A DNA stretch of 64,000 nucleotides from Serratia surfactantfaciens (GCF_001642805.2 NZ_CP016948.1:3410001-3474000); one strand, 5' to 3'. Shown: positions 49,139 through 59,325, numbered from the stretch's first letter. The notes: generated by a model not told the origin, from the letters alone. Program-made: numbers and translations.

Positions 49139-49355
49139 ATGCGAAGCGCTGTTGCGCCACCTGGTCTCCTTTCGCCACCACAACGAGTTCCACGAGCAGT
49201 GCGTCGAGCGCATCTTCAACGATCTGATGCGCTATTGTCGGCCGCAAAGCCTGACGGTGTACGCCCGCTATACTCGCCGCGGCGGGCTGGATATCAACCC
49301 GTGGCGCAGCAATGTCGAGTTCACTCCCGGGCATGGCCGCCTGGCGCGCCAATAA
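49139..49355 (+). pseudogene. queF: queF remnant (preQ0 reductase), 3' fragment
   Basis: Intact QueF (about 282 residues) reduces preQ0 to preQ1 in queuosine synthesis. Here only the last 69 residues remain in frame, from 49146: [20 protein letters not shown] to GHGRLARQ, matching E. coli residues 214-282. The active-site Cys190 and Asp197 region and everything before it are missing. A ribosome binding site (AAGGTGA) and ATG at 49139 look like the original start, but the QueF frame resumes 7 nt later in a different phase, so the fragment is not translated from it. This pattern suggests one internal deletion of about 0.6 kb. It sits between syd and ppnN, the normal queF location. Confidence 0.85.
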
Positions 49356-49547
49356 GTGCGAAACATTGCTCAACAACTGAGCTAACGAGCGGTTTGTGTT
49401 GGTAAAAGCGCGGGGACGGCGGTAAGGTTAAAACGAGGCTGCGGCCGGGCACAGCGCCCGCTGCGCCGCAGCACGCCAACCATAACGAGATGCTGTTTTG
49501 CTGCGTATGGATTACTACCGCCCCGCACCGGGTGCAAAGGAGTTACC

Positions 49548-50912
49548 TTGATTACACACATCAGCCCGCTTGGCTCTATGGATTTATTGTCGCAGCTGGA
49601 AGTAGACATGCTGAAGCGCACCGCCAGCAGCGACCTGTACCGCCTGTTCCGCAACTGTTCGCTGGCCGTGTTGAACTCCGGCAGCCAGACCGACAACAGC
49701 AAACAGCTGCTGTCGCGCTATGAAACCTTCGACATCAACGTGCTGCGCCGCGAACGCGGGGTGAAGCTGGAGCTGGTCAACCCGCCGGAAGAGGCGTTCG
49801 TCGACGGCCGTATCATCCGCTCGCTGCAGGCCAACCTGTTCGCCGTACTGCGCGACATCCTGTTCGTGCACGGCCAAATCGCCAGCGCCGGCCGTTTCCA
49901 GCACCTGAACCTGGAAAACTCGGCCCACATCACCAACCTGGTGTTCTCGATCCTGCGCAATGCACGCACGCTGCACCTGGATGAAGATCCCAATATGGTG
50001 GTGTGCTGGGGCGGCCACTCGATCAACGAGAACGAATACCTCTACGCGCGCAAGGTCGGCAGCCAGCTGGGCCTGCGCGAGTTGAACATCTGCACCGGCT
50101 GCGGGCCGGGCGCCATGGAAGCGCCGATGAAAGGCGCTGCGGTCGGCCACGCGCAGCAGCGTTACCGCAACAGCCGCTTCATCGGCATGACCGAACCGTC
50201 GATCATCGCCGCCGAGCCGCCTAACCCGCTGGTCAACGAGCTGGTGATCATGCCGGACATCGAAAAACGCCTGGAAGCCTTCGTGCGCATCGCGCACGGC
50301 ATCATCATCTTCCCGGGCGGCGTCGGCACCGCCGAAGAGCTGCTGTACCTGCTGGGTATCCTGATGAACCCGGAGAACAGCGAACAGGTGCTGCCGCTGA
50401 TCCTGACCGGGCCGAAAGAGAGCGCCGACTACTTCCGCGTGCTGGACGAGTTCATCATGAACACGCTGGGCGACGCTGCGCGCCGCCACTACACCATCAT
50501 CATCGACGATCCGGCGGAAGTGGCGCGGCAAATGAAGAAAGCCATGCCGCTGGTGAAGGAAAACCGCCGCAACACTGGCGACGCCTACAGCTTTAACTGG
50601 TCGATCCGCATCGCGCCGGATCTGCAGCTGCCGTTCGAGCCGACTCACGAGAACATGGCAAACCTCAACCTGTATCCGAACCAGCCGCCGGAGCAATTGG
50701 CCGCCGCGCTGCGCCGTGCGTTCTCCGGCATCGTCGCCGGCAACGTGAAGGAAAACGGTATCCACGCCATCGAGCAGTTCGGCCCGTACAAGCTGCACGG
50801 CGAACCGCAAATGATGAAGCAAATGGACAGCCTGCTGCAGGGCTTTGTCGCCCAGCACCGCATGAAGCTGCCGGGCAGCGCCTATGTGCCCTGCTACGAA
50901 ATCGTAGCCTGA
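49548..50912 (+). CDS. ppnN: Pyrimidine/purine nucleotide 5'-monophosphate nucleosidase PpnN
   Basis: Hydrolyses nucleotide monophosphates to base and ribose 5-phosphate; in E. coli it is stimulated by (p)ppGpp. The 454 residues equal the E. coli protein (formerly YgdH). The start is TTG at 49548 behind AAAGGAG, giving [20 protein letters not shown] as in E. coli. The LOG-family Rossmann core shows [30 protein letters not shown] and the nucleotide motif [16 protein letters not shown]. It ends at a strong terminator. Confidence 0.96.
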   Translation: MITHISPLGSMDLLSQLEVDMLKRTASSDLYRLFRNCSLAVLNSGSQTDNSKQLLSRYETFDINVLRRERGVKLELVNPPEEAFVDGRIIRSLQANLFAVLRDILFVHGQIASAGRFQHLNLENSAHITNLVFSILRNARTLHLDEDPNMVVCWGGHSINENEYLYARKVGSQLGLRELNICTGCGPGAMEAPMKGAAVGHAQQRYRNSRFIGMTEPSIIAAEPPNPLVNELVIMPDIEKRLEAFVRIAHGIIIFPGGVGTAEELLYLLGILMNPENSEQVLPLILTGPKESADYFRVLDEFIMNTLGDAARRHYTIIIDDPAEVARQMKKAMPLVKENRRNTGDAYSFNWSIRIAPDLQLPFEPTHENMANLNLYPNQPPEQLAAALRRAFSGIVAGNVKENGIHAIEQFGPYKLHGEPQMMKQMDSLLQGFVAQHRMKLPGSAYVPCYEIVA

Positions 50913-50923
50913 CCCTCAATCCC

Positions 50924-50952
50924 GGGCGGCGTAACAGCCGCCCTGTTTTTTT
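50924..50952 (+). terminator. ppnN terminator
   Basis: The hairpin GGGCGGC-GTAACA-GCCGCCC is followed by TG and seven T, just after ppnN and before xni. Confidence 0.88.
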
Positions 50953-50967
50953 CCGACCTGACAGCCC

Positions 50968-51726
50968 ATGATGATACACCTACTGATTGTCGACGCCCTG
51001 AACCTCATCCGCCGCATTCACGCCGTGCAGGGCTCCCCTTGCGTCAGCGCCTGCCGCCATGCGCTGCAGCAGCTGATCCAGCACAGCCGCCCGACCCACG
51101 CGGTGGCGGTATTCGACGAGGACGACCGCAGCGACAGCTGGCGTCACCAAATTCTGCCGGACTACAAGGCCGGGCGTTCACCGATGCCGGAAAACCTGCA
51201 GCAGGAGATGCCGCAGCTGCGCGAGGCCTTCGCCGAGTTGGGCGTCGCCAGCTGGCATTCCCCCGGCAATGAAGCGGACGATCTGGCGGCTACGCTGGCG
51301 GCGAAGGTCGCCGGCGGCGGCCATCAGGTGACCATCGTCTCCACCGACAAAGGCTACTGCCAGCTGCTGGCGCCGAACGTGCAAATTCGCGATTATTTCC
51401 AGAAACGCTGGCTGGATATGCCCTTCGTGCAGCAGGAATTCGGCGTGCAGCCGCAGCAGCTGCCGGACTATTGGGGGCTGGCGGGAATTGGCAGCAGCAA
51501 GATCCCCGGCGTGGCCGGCATCGGGCCGAAAACCGCCGTGCTGCTGTTGCAACAATCGGGCAGCCTGGACGGGCTGTATCAGCACCTGGAGCAGGTGCCG
51601 GAGAAATGGCGCGGCAAGCTGGAACAGCACCGCGAGCTGGCCTACGTCAGCAAACGAGTCGCCACGCTGCGCACCGATCTGTCGCTGGACGGCAACCTGC
51701 AGCAACTGCGCCTGCCGATACAATAA
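50968..51726 (+). CDS. xni: Flap endonuclease Xni (ExoIX)
   Basis: 5'-nuclease-family protein related to the small domain of DNA polymerase I, with flap endonuclease activity. The 252 residues (E. coli 251) begin [20 protein letters not shown]. Metal-binding acidic residues lie in [25 protein letters not shown] and [10 protein letters not shown]; a helix-hairpin-helix follows ([16 protein letters not shown]). In E. coli sdaC and sdaB separate ppnN from this gene; here they are absent. Confidence 0.95.
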   Translation: MMIHLLIVDALNLIRRIHAVQGSPCVSACRHALQQLIQHSRPTHAVAVFDEDDRSDSWRHQILPDYKAGRSPMPENLQQEMPQLREAFAELGVASWHSPGNEADDLAATLAAKVAGGGHQVTIVSTDKGYCQLLAPNVQIRDYFQKRWLDMPFVQQEFGVQPQQLPDYWGLAGIGSSKIPGVAGIGPKTAVLLLQQSGSLDGLYQHLEQVPEKWRGKLEQHRELAYVSKRVATLRTDLSLDGNLQQLRLPIQ

Positions 51727-51748
51727 GGGCGCTGCAAGCAGCGCCCTT
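51727..51748. terminator. Hairpin between convergent xni and rlmM
   Basis: A perfect 8-bp stem (GGGCGCTG-CAAG-CAGCGCCC) follows the xni stop directly, with only TT after it. It probably ends both convergent transcripts but its uridine tract is short. Confidence 0.6.
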
Positions 51749-51765
51749 CATCAAGCTTAACGCGA

Positions 51766-52869
51766 TTAATCGCGCTCGTCGCGCCGGCCCGGCACCGCCG
51801 ACCACATGCGGCGCACGTGCACGGTGATCTCTTCGCGGTCGTGATACAGCTGCTTGGCATGCACTTCGACGCTGATGCCGGCGGCGCCCAGCGCTTCGCG
51901 GATGCTCATCAGGTTTTGCGACACTTCCTCATAGCGCTTTTTCATCGGCAGCTTAAGGTTAAAGATCGCTTCGCGGCACCAACCTTTCACCAGCCACTGA
52001 ATCATCAGGCTGGTCACCTTCGCCGGTTTCTCCACCATGTCGCACACCAGCCAGTAGATCTTGCTGCTGTTCGGCTCGAACTTAAAGCCGTCGGCGCGGT
52101 GATGCGTCACCTGGCCGGTTTCCATCAGGCTCGGCGCCATCGGGCCGTTATCCACCGAGTGTACCATCATGCTGCGTTTCACCAGCTGATAGGTCCAGCC
52201 GCCCGGGCAGGCGCCCAGATCGACCGCGTGCATGCCGCTGGCCAGGCGTTCGTCCCACTCGTCGGCGGGGATGAACACATGGAACGCTTCTTCCAGCTTC
52301 AGCGTCGAACGGCTCGGCGCATCGGCCGGGAAGCGCAGACGCGGAATGCCCATATAGAACGGCGAGTTGTTATTGCTGTAGGAGTAACCGACGTAGCAGC
52401 AGCCCGGCGCGATGAAGAACACGTGCACCACCGGGCGGGTCGGGTTCTCGCGCGCCATCAGCACCTTCTGCTCGCGCATCGCGGCGCGCAGCGGCACCGT
52501 CAGCTTGCGGCAGAATTTCATCAGCTCTTTGCTTTCGTTGGTGTCCGGCACTTCCACCCGCAGCTCGCCGCCGCGATCAACCACGCCGATCAGCATGCCG
52601 ACGATCGGCGATACCCGATCTTCCGGCGGCAGATCGCGCAGCAGCTCGCCCACCACGATCATCTGACGGGCGAAAATCAGTTCGCGGAACGGAATTTCCC
52701 GCGCCAGCCGGTCGGCGTCATCCGGCTGGTAGCATTCGAACAGCACGTAGCCGCTGTGCTCTTTTACCCGCGCAAAGCCGTAAATCTCCAGTTGGGCGGC
52801 CTTGTCGGTGATCTCCGCCGCACACTCTTTCTCAAAACCGGGACGGCAGTACAACGCAATCTTATTCAT
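51766..52869 (-). CDS. rlmM: 23S rRNA (cytidine2498-2'-O)-methyltransferase RlmM
   Basis: SAM-dependent enzyme that 2'-O-methylates C2498 in the peptidyl-transferase region. The 367 residues (E. coli 366) include an N-terminal THUMP domain ([20 protein letters not shown]) and a Rossmann-fold methyltransferase with the SAM motif [16 protein letters not shown], the D of VDNGPMAPS and the K-D-K-E-type residues ([10 protein letters not shown]). It overlaps the upstream ygdD gene by 8 bp, implying coupled expression. Confidence 0.96.
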   Translation of the reverse strand: MNKIALYCRPGFEKECAAEITDKAAQLEIYGFARVKEHSGYVLFECYQPDDADRLAREIPFRELIFARQMIVVGELLRDLPPEDRVSPIVGMLIGVVDRGGELRVEVPDTNESKELMKFCRKLTVPLRAAMREQKVLMARENPTRPVVHVFFIAPGCCYVGYSYSNNNSPFYMGIPRLRFPADAPSRSTLKLEEAFHVFIPADEWDERLASGMHAVDLGACPGGWTYQLVKRSMMVHSVDNGPMAPSLMETGQVTHHRADGFKFEPNSSKIYWLVCDMVEKPAKVTSLMIQWLVKGWCREAIFNLKLPMKKRYEEVSQNLMSIREALGAAGISVEVHAKQLYHDREEITVHVRRMWSAVPGRRDERD

Positions 52870-53257
52870 GGCGCTCGGCCTTTTTCCTCAGACGCAAAGC
52901 GCCAATCAACATCAATATCCAGCCGATCAGGAAGCACACGCCGCCAACCGGCGTGATGTATACCCAAACCTTCAGGTGCGACAGCGCCAGACAATAGAGG
53001 CTGCCGCTAAACAACACGGTGCCGAGCGCCAGCAGCGCCCCGCTCCAGTAAAACCACAGGCTCACGCGGCGCTGCATCGCGACCGCCAGCGCCAGGATGG
53101 CCAGAGTGTGGAACCCCTGATACTCCAACCCGGTGCGGATCCAGGCCATTTCGTTGGCACCGAGCGTACCGCTCAGCACATGCGCGCCGAATGCGCCCAA
53201 CGCGACAAACACAAAGCCGCTGATAGCGGCGAAAACCAGCATGGAACGGCTGCTCAT
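52862..53257 (-). CDS. ygdD: DUF423 membrane protein YgdD
   Basis: Small inner-membrane protein of unknown function, 131 residues as in E. coli. Four hydrophobic helices are visible, for example [20 protein letters not shown] and [20 protein letters not shown]. The conserved [10 protein letters not shown] motif of DUF423 follows the first helix. It lies downstream of gcvA and overlaps rlmM. Confidence 0.93.
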   Translation of the reverse strand: MSSRSMLVFAAISGFVFVALGAFGAHVLSGTLGANEMAWIRTGLEYQGFHTLAILALAVAMQRRVSLWFYWSGALLALGTVLFSGSLYCLALSHLKVWVYITPVGGVCFLIGWILMLIGALRLRKKAERHE

Positions 53258-53269
53258 CGTGATCTATCC

Positions 53270-53306
53270 CATTAAAAATCACCGGCCGCGGCAAGGCGGC
53301 GGCCGG
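53270..53306 (-). terminator. gcvA terminator
   Basis: The stem CCGGCCGC / GCGGCCGG (53282-53289 and 53299-53306) is followed on the minus strand by TGATTTTTAAT. It lies directly after the gcvA stop and before ygdD. Confidence 0.75.
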
Positions 53307-53308
53307 CC

Positions 53309-54226
53309 TTATTGTTCGTAGCGGAAGCGGAACTTTTCTTGTTCGCTGGCGGCGCGCGCCAGGATCCACTGCCGGAAGGCGGCTATTTTACCCAGTTCTG
53401 CCTGGCTGTCATGACATACCAGATAAAAAGCGTTTTTGCTGACCAACACATCGTTGAACGGGCACACCAGGCGACCGGCTTCGATCTCGGTTTGCGCCAT
53501 CACGTTGTTCACCAGCGCCACACCCTGGCCGTGCACCGCCGCCTGCACCACCATGGCGCTGTGGCTGAAGATCGGCCCCTGCTGCACGTTGATGTGCTGC
53601 AACCCCAGTTGGCGCGTATACGCCAGCCAGTCGCGGCGTGAAACGTCATGCAGCAAGGTATGATAAGCCAGATCGTCCGCGGTTTTCAGCGGATGATCGC
53701 CGGTCAGCAGGCTCGGCGAACAAACCGGCAGCAAATATTCCGCATACAGACGCTCGGCGCGCAGCCCCGGCCAGTTGCCGCGGCCGTAGAAAATCGCCAC
53801 GTCGACATCGTCCGCCAGCTTGTCCTCTTCGCGGTCCACCGCCTGGATACGCACGTCGATGCCCGGATAAGCTGAGTTAAAGCCGGACAGGCGCGGCACC
53901 AGCCACTGAATGGCGAAGCTCGGCGGCAGACTGACGGTCAATGCCCCCTTGGCGCTGCGCGCCTGCAGCTTGCGTGTCGCCTCGTTGATCGAAGAGAAGA
54001 TCTCCTTGATATCGAGGTAGTAACTTTGCCCCTCTTCGGTCAGCAACAGCGAGCGGTTGCGCCGACGGAACAGCTTCAGCCCGAGGAAGTCCTCCAGCGA
54101 CTTGATCTGGTGGCTCACCGCGGCCTGAGTCACGAACAGCTCTTCCGCCGCCTTGGTGAAACTCAGGTGGCGAGCGGCCGCATCGAACACGCGCAGCGCA
54201 TTGAGGGGAGGTAAGCGTTTAGACAT
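53309..54226 (-). CDS. gcvA: Glycine cleavage regulator GcvA
   Basis: LysR-family regulator of the glycine cleavage operon gcvTHP; in E. coli it also activates the small RNA gene gcvB next door. The 305 residues equal the E. coli protein. The N-terminal helix-turn-helix is clear (FTKAAEELFVTQAAVSHQIK), followed by the effector domain (PRLSGFNSAYPGIDVRIQAV). It is divergent from gcvB across a 174-bp shared control region, the conserved arrangement. Confidence 0.97.
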   Translation of the reverse strand: MSKRLPPLNALRVFDAAARHLSFTKAAEELFVTQAAVSHQIKSLEDFLGLKLFRRRNRSLLLTEEGQSYYLDIKEIFSSINEATRKLQARSAKGALTVSLPPSFAIQWLVPRLSGFNSAYPGIDVRIQAVDREEDKLADDVDVAIFYGRGNWPGLRAERLYAEYLLPVCSPSLLTGDHPLKTADDLAYHTLLHDVSRRDWLAYTRQLGLQHINVQQGPIFSHSAMVVQAAVHGQGVALVNNVMAQTEIEAGRLVCPFNDVLVSKNAFYLVCHDSQAELGKIAAFRQWILARAASEQEKFRFRYEQ

Positions 54227-54365
54227 TAAATTAGCTACTTTTGTGTAACATTAATCCGAATGATTCGGTGCCGAAAATCGGGCGGCTTTGTGTGGCAAGC
54301 CATCGGTAAACGCTAACGGCGTATTGCCATTAGTTTTTTTAATCCGAGCCATTATAATTTGTCCG

Positions 54366-54394
54366 TTGAGGATGCGCCAGCAAATACCTATAGT
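54366..54394 (+). promoter_or_regulatory. gcvB promoter
   Basis: TTGAGG (54366-54371) and TATAGT (54389-54394) are separated by 17 bp and end 7 bp before the conserved first base of gcvB. GcvA and GcvR control is expected; the 54227-54365 stretch should hold the GcvA sites, which I did not resolve. Confidence 0.7.
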
Positions 54395-54400
54395 GGCGGC

Positions 54401-54604
54401 ACTTCCCGGGCCGGAACGAAAAGGGAGTGGGTGTCGAGGACGCCGATGAACTTTTGGCTTGTGGTTGTGATGTTGTGTTTGCAAATTGTCCGGCGATTCC
54501 GGACATGGTAGCTAGGCTACTGTTTTTTCACTTCCTGTACATTTACCCTGTCTGTCCATAGTGATTTTATGCAGCACCGCAAAACTTGCGGTGCTTTTTT
54601 TTTT
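54401..54604 (+). ncRNA. gcvB: GcvB small RNA
   Basis: Hfq-dependent small RNA that represses many amino acid and peptide transport mRNAs. It begins ACTTCCCGGGCCGGAACGAA, like the E. coli RNA. It contains the G/U-rich seed region R1 (CTTGTGGTTGTGATGTTGTG near 54458) and the conserved second region around TTTACCCTGTCTGTCCATAG. It ends with an intrinsic terminator (AGCACCGC / GCGGTGCT plus ten T). It is divergent from gcvA and converges with ygdI. Confidence 0.93.
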
Positions 54605-54613
54605 GCCTGACGA

Positions 54614-54838
54614 TTACTGGTTGCTTTCAACCATCTCTTTCACATCGGCGCGGTTGATCTGCTGCTCGACGCCGTTAGCGTCTTTATAGCTGATCATGCC
54701 GGTGTCGTTGTCCACTTTAGGCTTACCGTCAGCGACAATGGTGCGTCCGTCATTGGTATGCATCACGTAGTTGCTGGAACAGGCGGCCAGGGTGAACGTA
54801 AGCATCAGGGCAGAGATAACTGCGGCTGTTTTCTTCAT
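54614..54838 (-). CDS. ygdI: YgdI/YgdR family lipoprotein
   Basis: Small lipoprotein of unknown function (DUF903), 74 residues. The signal peptide ends with the lipobox LAAC at about 17-20 (ALMLTFTLAACSSNY), so the mature protein is lipidated on Cys20 and probably goes to the outer membrane. The short SH3-like domain follows (VMHTNDGRTIVADGKPKVDN). It sits immediately after gcvB, as in E. coli. The divergent 196-bp gap to csdA is AT-rich and shows no other gene. Confidence 0.93.
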   Translation of the reverse strand: MKKTAAVISALMLTFTLAACSSNYVMHTNDGRTIVADGKPKVDNDTGMISYKDANGVEQQINRADVKEMVESNQ

Positions 54839-55034
54839 TGAGGACTCCTTTGTAGTTTTAAATGCTGATAAATACCTTTTATCTGTATAGATGCGATTAA
54901 TTAGCGCACATTTAATAGCATAACAAACTTTCCCAATTTTGCCAGGCGATAACTCCTAATGGACGGGATCGCTTGTCTCAGACGGCAAAATAGGACAGGA
55001 TCACCCATCGACTCAAGCCAGTGACAATCAGGGT

Positions 55035-56240
55035 ATGACGCCTTTTAACCCCAGCCTTTTTCGCCAACAGTTTCCCGCGCTCGCGCAGGACGGCATCTAT
55101 CTGGACAGCGCCGCCACCGCGTTGAAACCCCAGGCGGTGATCGACGCCACGCAGCAGTTTTATCGCGATGACGCCGCCACCGTGCACCGCAGCCAACATC
55201 GGGCGGCGCAGGATCTGACCGCCCGCTTCGAGCTGGCGCGCGGCCAGGTCGCACGGCTGCTCAATGCGCCGTCGGCCGATGACATCATCTGGGCGCGCGG
55301 CACCACCGAGGCGATCAACCTGGTGGCGCAGAGCTACCTGCGCCCGCGCCTGCAGCCGGGCGATGAAATCCTGGTGAGCGAGGCGGAACACCACGCCAAC
55401 CTGATCCCCTGGCTGATGGTGGCGGAGCAAACCGGCGCGCACGTGGTGAAACTGCCGATCGGCGCCGACCGGCTGCCGGACCTGACGCAGCTGCCCGCCC
55501 TGCTCAACGAGAAAACCCGCCTGTTGGCACTGGGGCAAATGTCCAACGTCACCGGCGGTTGCCCGGATCTGGCGCCGGCAATCGCGCTGGCGCATGCCGC
55601 CGGCGCGCGCGTGATGATCGACGGCGCACAGGGCGTGGTGCACGGCCCGGCCGACGTACAGCGGCTCGACATCGATTTCTACGCCTTCTCAGGCCACAAA
55701 TTGTATGGCCCGACCGGCATCGGCGCACTGTACGGCAAAGCCGAGCTGTTGGCGCAAATGGCGCCCTGGCAAGGCGGCGGCAAGATGCTGACCCAGGCGT
55801 CGTTCGACGGTTTTACCCCGCAAAAACCGCCGCACTGCTTCGAGGCCGGCACGCCAAACATCGCCGGCGTGCTGGGATTGGCCGCAGCGCTCACCTGGCT
55901 CAGCGAACAGGACATGGCGGCGGCGGAGCGCTACAGCCGCGAGCTGGCGGATCGAGCGGAACAGCGCCTGGCGCAGCTGCCGGGTTTTCGCAGCTTCCGC
56001 AGTTCCGGCTCCAGCCTGCTGGCGTTCGACATCGCCGGCGTACACCACAGCGACATCGTCACGCTGCTGGCGGAACAAGGCATTGCGCTGCGCGCGGGCC
56101 AACACTGCGCGCAGCCGCTGATGGCGGCGTTAGGCGTCAGCGGCACGCTGCGCGCGTCGTTCGCCCCCTACAATACGCAGCAGGACGTCGATACGCTGGT
56201 CAGCGCGTTGACTCACGCCCTCGATCTGCTGGCCGACTAA
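55035..56240 (+). CDS. csdA: Cysteine desulfurase CsdA
   Basis: PLP-dependent, group II cysteine desulfurase that supplies sulfur through CsdE. The 401 residues equal E. coli CsdA. The PLP lysine lies in [20 protein letters not shown] and the persulfide cysteine in [17 protein letters not shown]. The N-terminal block [17 protein letters not shown] is typical. csdE follows at once, and the E1-like partner tcdA is convergent just beyond. Confidence 0.97.
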   Translation: MTPFNPSLFRQQFPALAQDGIYLDSAATALKPQAVIDATQQFYRDDAATVHRSQHRAAQDLTARFELARGQVARLLNAPSADDIIWARGTTEAINLVAQSYLRPRLQPGDEILVSEAEHHANLIPWLMVAEQTGAHVVKLPIGADRLPDLTQLPALLNEKTRLLALGQMSNVTGGCPDLAPAIALAHAAGARVMIDGAQGVVHGPADVQRLDIDFYAFSGHKLYGPTGIGALYGKAELLAQMAPWQGGGKMLTQASFDGFTPQKPPHCFEAGTPNIAGVLGLAAALTWLSEQDMAAAERYSRELADRAEQRLAQLPGFRSFRSSGSSLLAFDIAGVHHSDIVTLLAEQGIALRAGQHCAQPLMAALGVSGTLRASFAPYNTQQDVDTLVSALTHALDLLAD

Positions 56241-56259
56241 CTTGACTCCCGGAGACGCT

Positions 56260-56694
56260 ATGCTCGCCCCCCATCCTTTTGGCCGAGAGGTCACCGCCGA
56301 CGCGTTGATCGCCACCTTCAGCGCGCTGAAACAGTGGGAGGACCGCTACCGCCAGCTGATCATGCTCGCGAAACGGCTGCCGCCGCTGCCGGAAACCTTA
56401 CGCAGTGAAGAAATGGAATTGAGCGGTTGTGAAAACCGCGTCTGGCTGGGACACCAGTTGCTGGAAGACGGCACGCTGCATTTCTATGGCGACAGCGAAG
56501 GGCGCATCGTGCGCGGCCTGCTGGCGGTGCTGCTGACCGAAGTGGAAGGGAAAACGCCGCAGCAGATCGCCGCATTGGATCCGCTGGCGCTGTTCGACCG
56601 GTTGGCGTTGCGCGCTCAGCTTAGCGCCACGCGCGCCAGCGGCCTGGCGGCGTTGGCCGCCGCCGTGCAGGCGATCGCCGCCCGTTACGCCTGA
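56260..56694 (+). CDS. csdE: Sulfur acceptor protein CsdE
   Basis: SufE-like protein that accepts persulfide sulfur from CsdA and passes it on, for example toward TcdA. I chose the ATG at 56260 ([20 protein letters not shown]) behind GGAG, giving 144 residues (E. coli 147); a TTG at 56242 is the alternative. The acceptor cysteine lies in [13 protein letters not shown] and the conserved [18 protein letters not shown] follows. Its end overlaps the convergent tcdA by 10 bp. Confidence 0.95.
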   Translation: MLAPHPFGREVTADALIATFSALKQWEDRYRQLIMLAKRLPPLPETLRSEEMELSGCENRVWLGHQLLEDGTLHFYGDSEGRIVRGLLAVLLTEVEGKTPQQIAALDPLALFDRLALRAQLSATRASGLAALAAAVQAIAARYA

Positions 56695-57491
56695 CGCGCC
56701 GCCTTCGCCAGCATCTTTTTCAGCGCGTGCGATACGGCGACGAAGCCGAAGGTGGCGGTGACCATGGTCGCCGCGCCGAAACCCGCGCTGCAATCCATCC
56801 TTTTTGGCCCTTCCGCCGTGCTGCGCGAAGCGCACACCGAGCCGTCCGGCTGCGGATAAACCAGCGGCTCGCTGGAGAAGACGCAGTCGATGCCCAGCTT
56901 GCCCTTGCCGTTCTTCACCACGTTGAAATCGTGTTTCAGCCGCTCGCGCAGTTTGGCGGCCAGCGGATCCTGAATGGTCTTCGCCAGATCGGCCACGTCG
57001 ATTTTAGTCGGGTCTATTTGCCCGCCGGCGCCGCCGGTGGTCACCACCGGGATCTTGAAACGGCGGCAGTAGGACAGCAGCGCCGCCTTCGGCCGCACGC
57101 TGTCGATCGCGTCGATGACATAGCTGAAGTTATGGTCCAGCAGCTCGGCGACGTTGTCCGGGGTGATGAAATCATCGATGCAGGTCACCCGGCATTCCGG
57201 GTTAATCGCCAGGATGCGCTCCGCCATCACCTCGGTTTTGGATTGCCCGACATGCTGACGCAATGCGTGGATTTGACGATTGGTATTAGTGACGCAGACA
57301 TCATCCATGTCGATCAGGGTGATGGCGCCGATGCCGGTGCGCGCCAGCGCCTCAGCCGCCCAGGAACCCACGCCGCCGATGCCGATCACGCAGACGTGCG
57401 CCTGCGCGAACACCGCCAGCGCCTGCTGGCCGTACAACCGCGCCGTGCCGCCGAAACGCTGCAGATAGGCTTCCGAATAAGCTGTGCTCAT
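56685..57491 (-). CDS. tcdA: tRNA threonylcarbamoyladenosine dehydratase TcdA
   Basis: E1-like ATP-dependent enzyme that cyclises t6A37 to ct6A in tRNAs; works with CsdA-CsdE. The 268 residues equal the E. coli length (formerly CsdL/YgdL). The nucleotide-binding fold is visible ([20 protein letters not shown]), then [17 protein letters not shown] and [13 protein letters not shown]. The C-terminus contains a hydrophobic helix ([20 protein letters not shown]). Close linkage to csdAE supports the function. Confidence 0.96.
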   Translation of the reverse strand: MSTAYSEAYLQRFGGTARLYGQQALAVFAQAHVCVIGIGGVGSWAAEALARTGIGAITLIDMDDVCVTNTNRQIHALRQHVGQSKTEVMAERILAINPECRVTCIDDFITPDNVAELLDHNFSYVIDAIDSVRPKAALLSYCRRFKIPVVTTGGAGGQIDPTKIDVADLAKTIQDPLAAKLRERLKHDFNVVKNGKGKLGIDCVFSSEPLVYPQPDGSVCASRSTAEGPKRMDCSAGFGAATMVTATFGFVAVSHALKKMLAKAARQA

Positions 57492-57523
57492 AACGCTTTA
57501 ATTACCTTCGTAATGCAAATGAT

Positions 57524-57546
57524 AAGGGCCGGAAAATCCGGCCCTT
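57524..57546 (-). terminator. mltA terminator
   Basis: A perfect 10-bp stem (AAGGGCCGGA-AAA-TCCGGCCCTT) lies between mltA and tcdA. The uridine tract on the minus strand (ATCATTTGC) is weak. Confidence 0.6.
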
Positions 57547-57575
57547 GCGGGTCAATCTTTTCACGCCGCGTGCGT

Positions 57576-58712
57576 TTACCGGGTGGCCAACAACGAACCG
57601 CCGCCGTTTGACTGATTGGCGCTGAACAGCTGGCCGCCGCCATTGTTCTTCAGCACCCAAACGCGGCCGTAGTGGTTGTAGTATCCCGCCGAGTGGCCGG
57701 CTTCCGGCCCGATGCCCTGATACATGTCAAAATGCTGGCCCTTGATGGCACCGCCAACATCGAGCGCGACCATCAGGCGCATCTCGTATTTTCCCGTGAA
57801 TTTACCCTTGTTGTCCAGCAGCGGCACTTCGGCCAGCAGCGTGGTGCCCGCCGGAATCAGCGAACGATCGGACGCTACCGAGGCTTTGGCAACCAACGGC
57901 ACCGCGCTGGCGCCCTTCACCGGCGCAAAAGCTTCTGGACGGAAGAACACGAACGACGGGTTTTGTTCCAGCAGCTCACGCACCTCTGCGGCGCTGTGGG
58001 TATCCGCCCACTGACGGATCGCCTGCATCGACATGTCCGCCTTGGCCACTTCGCCGCGATCGATCAGCACCTTGCCGATGCTGCGATAGGCGTGGCCGTT
58101 TTTGCCGCCGTAGCCGAAGAACACCAGCGGCTGACCATTGCCATAGTCGACGTAGCCGCTGCCCTGGACTTCCATCATGAAGTTGTCCATCAGCGAGTTG
58201 GTGTAAGCGATGATATAGCGATCGTCGAGCGCGCCGGAATAGATGCCCGCGCGATCCGGCAGGCGCCCCCTGCCCTTCGGCGGCATGCGGTACAGCGGAT
58301 AGCGGAACTCGCCCTGCTGGGTATAGCGCGCCTGCACCACCGGCGTGTAGTAGCCGGTAAACTGCACGTTGCCGTAATTGTCGACGCCTTCCATCTGGTA
58401 AGCGCTGAGGCCATACTGGCTCAGCATGCGCGTGTCGGCGCCGGACGCCATCCAGCTTTGCACCGCCTGATAAGTGCTGTTGTTGCGATTAAACAGCGAA
58501 GGCGACGCGTACTTGATCTCCATCAGCTGATCAGAATAATCCTTGGCGTTGACCGGCGAACCTTTGGCGTTGGGCTGATTGACCAGCTCCAGCGATTGAT
58601 CCAGACGGCCGTCTTTATATTGCTGACCCCGATCGGTCGGCTTGGACGAACAGCCCGCCAACACCGCCACCATCAACCCGCCAAGCAGGTATTTGCCCCA
58701 ACGTCCTTTCAT
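57576..58712 (-). CDS. mltA: Membrane-bound lytic murein transglycosylase A
   Basis: Outer-membrane lipoprotein that cleaves glycan strands of peptidoglycan to 1,6-anhydro products. From the ATG at 58712 (MKGRWGKYLLGGLMVAVLAG) it has 378 residues (E. coli 365). The lipobox LAGC gives lipidation at Cys21. The MltA domain shows MEGVDNYGNVQFTGYYTPVV; the 3D domain is at the end (LMVALDVGGAIKGQHFDMYQ), with its catalytic-type Asp. The extra length is a glycine/serine-rich C-terminal tail (NNGGGQLFSANQSNGGGSLL). Confidence 0.96.
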   Translation of the reverse strand: MKGRWGKYLLGGLMVAVLAGCSSKPTDRGQQYKDGRLDQSLELVNQPNAKGSPVNAKDYSDQLMEIKYASPSLFNRNNSTYQAVQSWMASGADTRMLSQYGLSAYQMEGVDNYGNVQFTGYYTPVVQARYTQQGEFRYPLYRMPPKGRGRLPDRAGIYSGALDDRYIIAYTNSLMDNFMMEVQGSGYVDYGNGQPLVFFGYGGKNGHAYRSIGKVLIDRGEVAKADMSMQAIRQWADTHSAAEVRELLEQNPSFVFFRPEAFAPVKGASAVPLVAKASVASDRSLIPAGTTLLAEVPLLDNKGKFTGKYEMRLMVALDVGGAIKGQHFDMYQGIGPEAGHSAGYYNHYGRVWVLKNNGGGQLFSANQSNGGGSLLATR

Positions 58713-58886
58713 CGCGCACACTCTCAAACTGATATGATCTACCGGCTGAACGATAACAAACGCTCATTGATAAAGGAATCGCTGCAAATAAAAAAACCCG
58801 CACGGAGGATGGTGATGAAAAAGAAGGCAAATTGCGGGCAAATTCAGCAGAAAAACGGGTTTAGGGCAATAAAATGCAAAAAGGGT

Positions 58887-58914
58887 TTGCAACAAAACGC
58901 ATGGAGAGTATAGT
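58887..58914 (+). promoter_or_regulatory. Promoter of the fMet tRNA operon
   Basis: TTGCAA (58887-58892) and TATAGT (58909-58914) are 16 bp apart and followed by a GC-rich discriminator (GCGC), typical of stringently controlled stable-RNA promoters. The first tRNA begins 15 bp further on. Confidence 0.65.
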
Positions 58915-58928
58915 GCGCATCCATCGGA

Positions 58929-59005
<77 letters not shown>

Positions 59006-59063
59006 ACCGATGCCGCATTGGCGGTATTTTTCGTTTGGTTTCGATAACAAAGTATTACACGGA

Positions 59064-59140
<77 letters not shown>

Positions 59141-59205
59141 ACCGAATGTCGTACCAGCGGCATAACATGAACGGTGGTTTCGTAGTAATACAGCATCAAG
59201 ACGGA

Positions 59206-59282
<77 letters not shown>

Positions 59283-59304
59283 ACTCTTGATGACAACAGA
59301 TAAG

Positions 59305-59325
59305 CACCCTGACGGGTGTTTTTTT
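59305..59325 (+). terminator. fMet tRNA operon terminator
   Basis: The short hairpin CACCC-TGAC-GGGTG is followed by seven T, 22 bp after the last tRNA. Confidence 0.85.

Noticed and set aside
49139..49405. 88-codon frame starting at the old queF ATG
   Set aside because: It runs out of phase through the QueF-coding remnant; its sequence is a frame-shifted reading, not a new protein.
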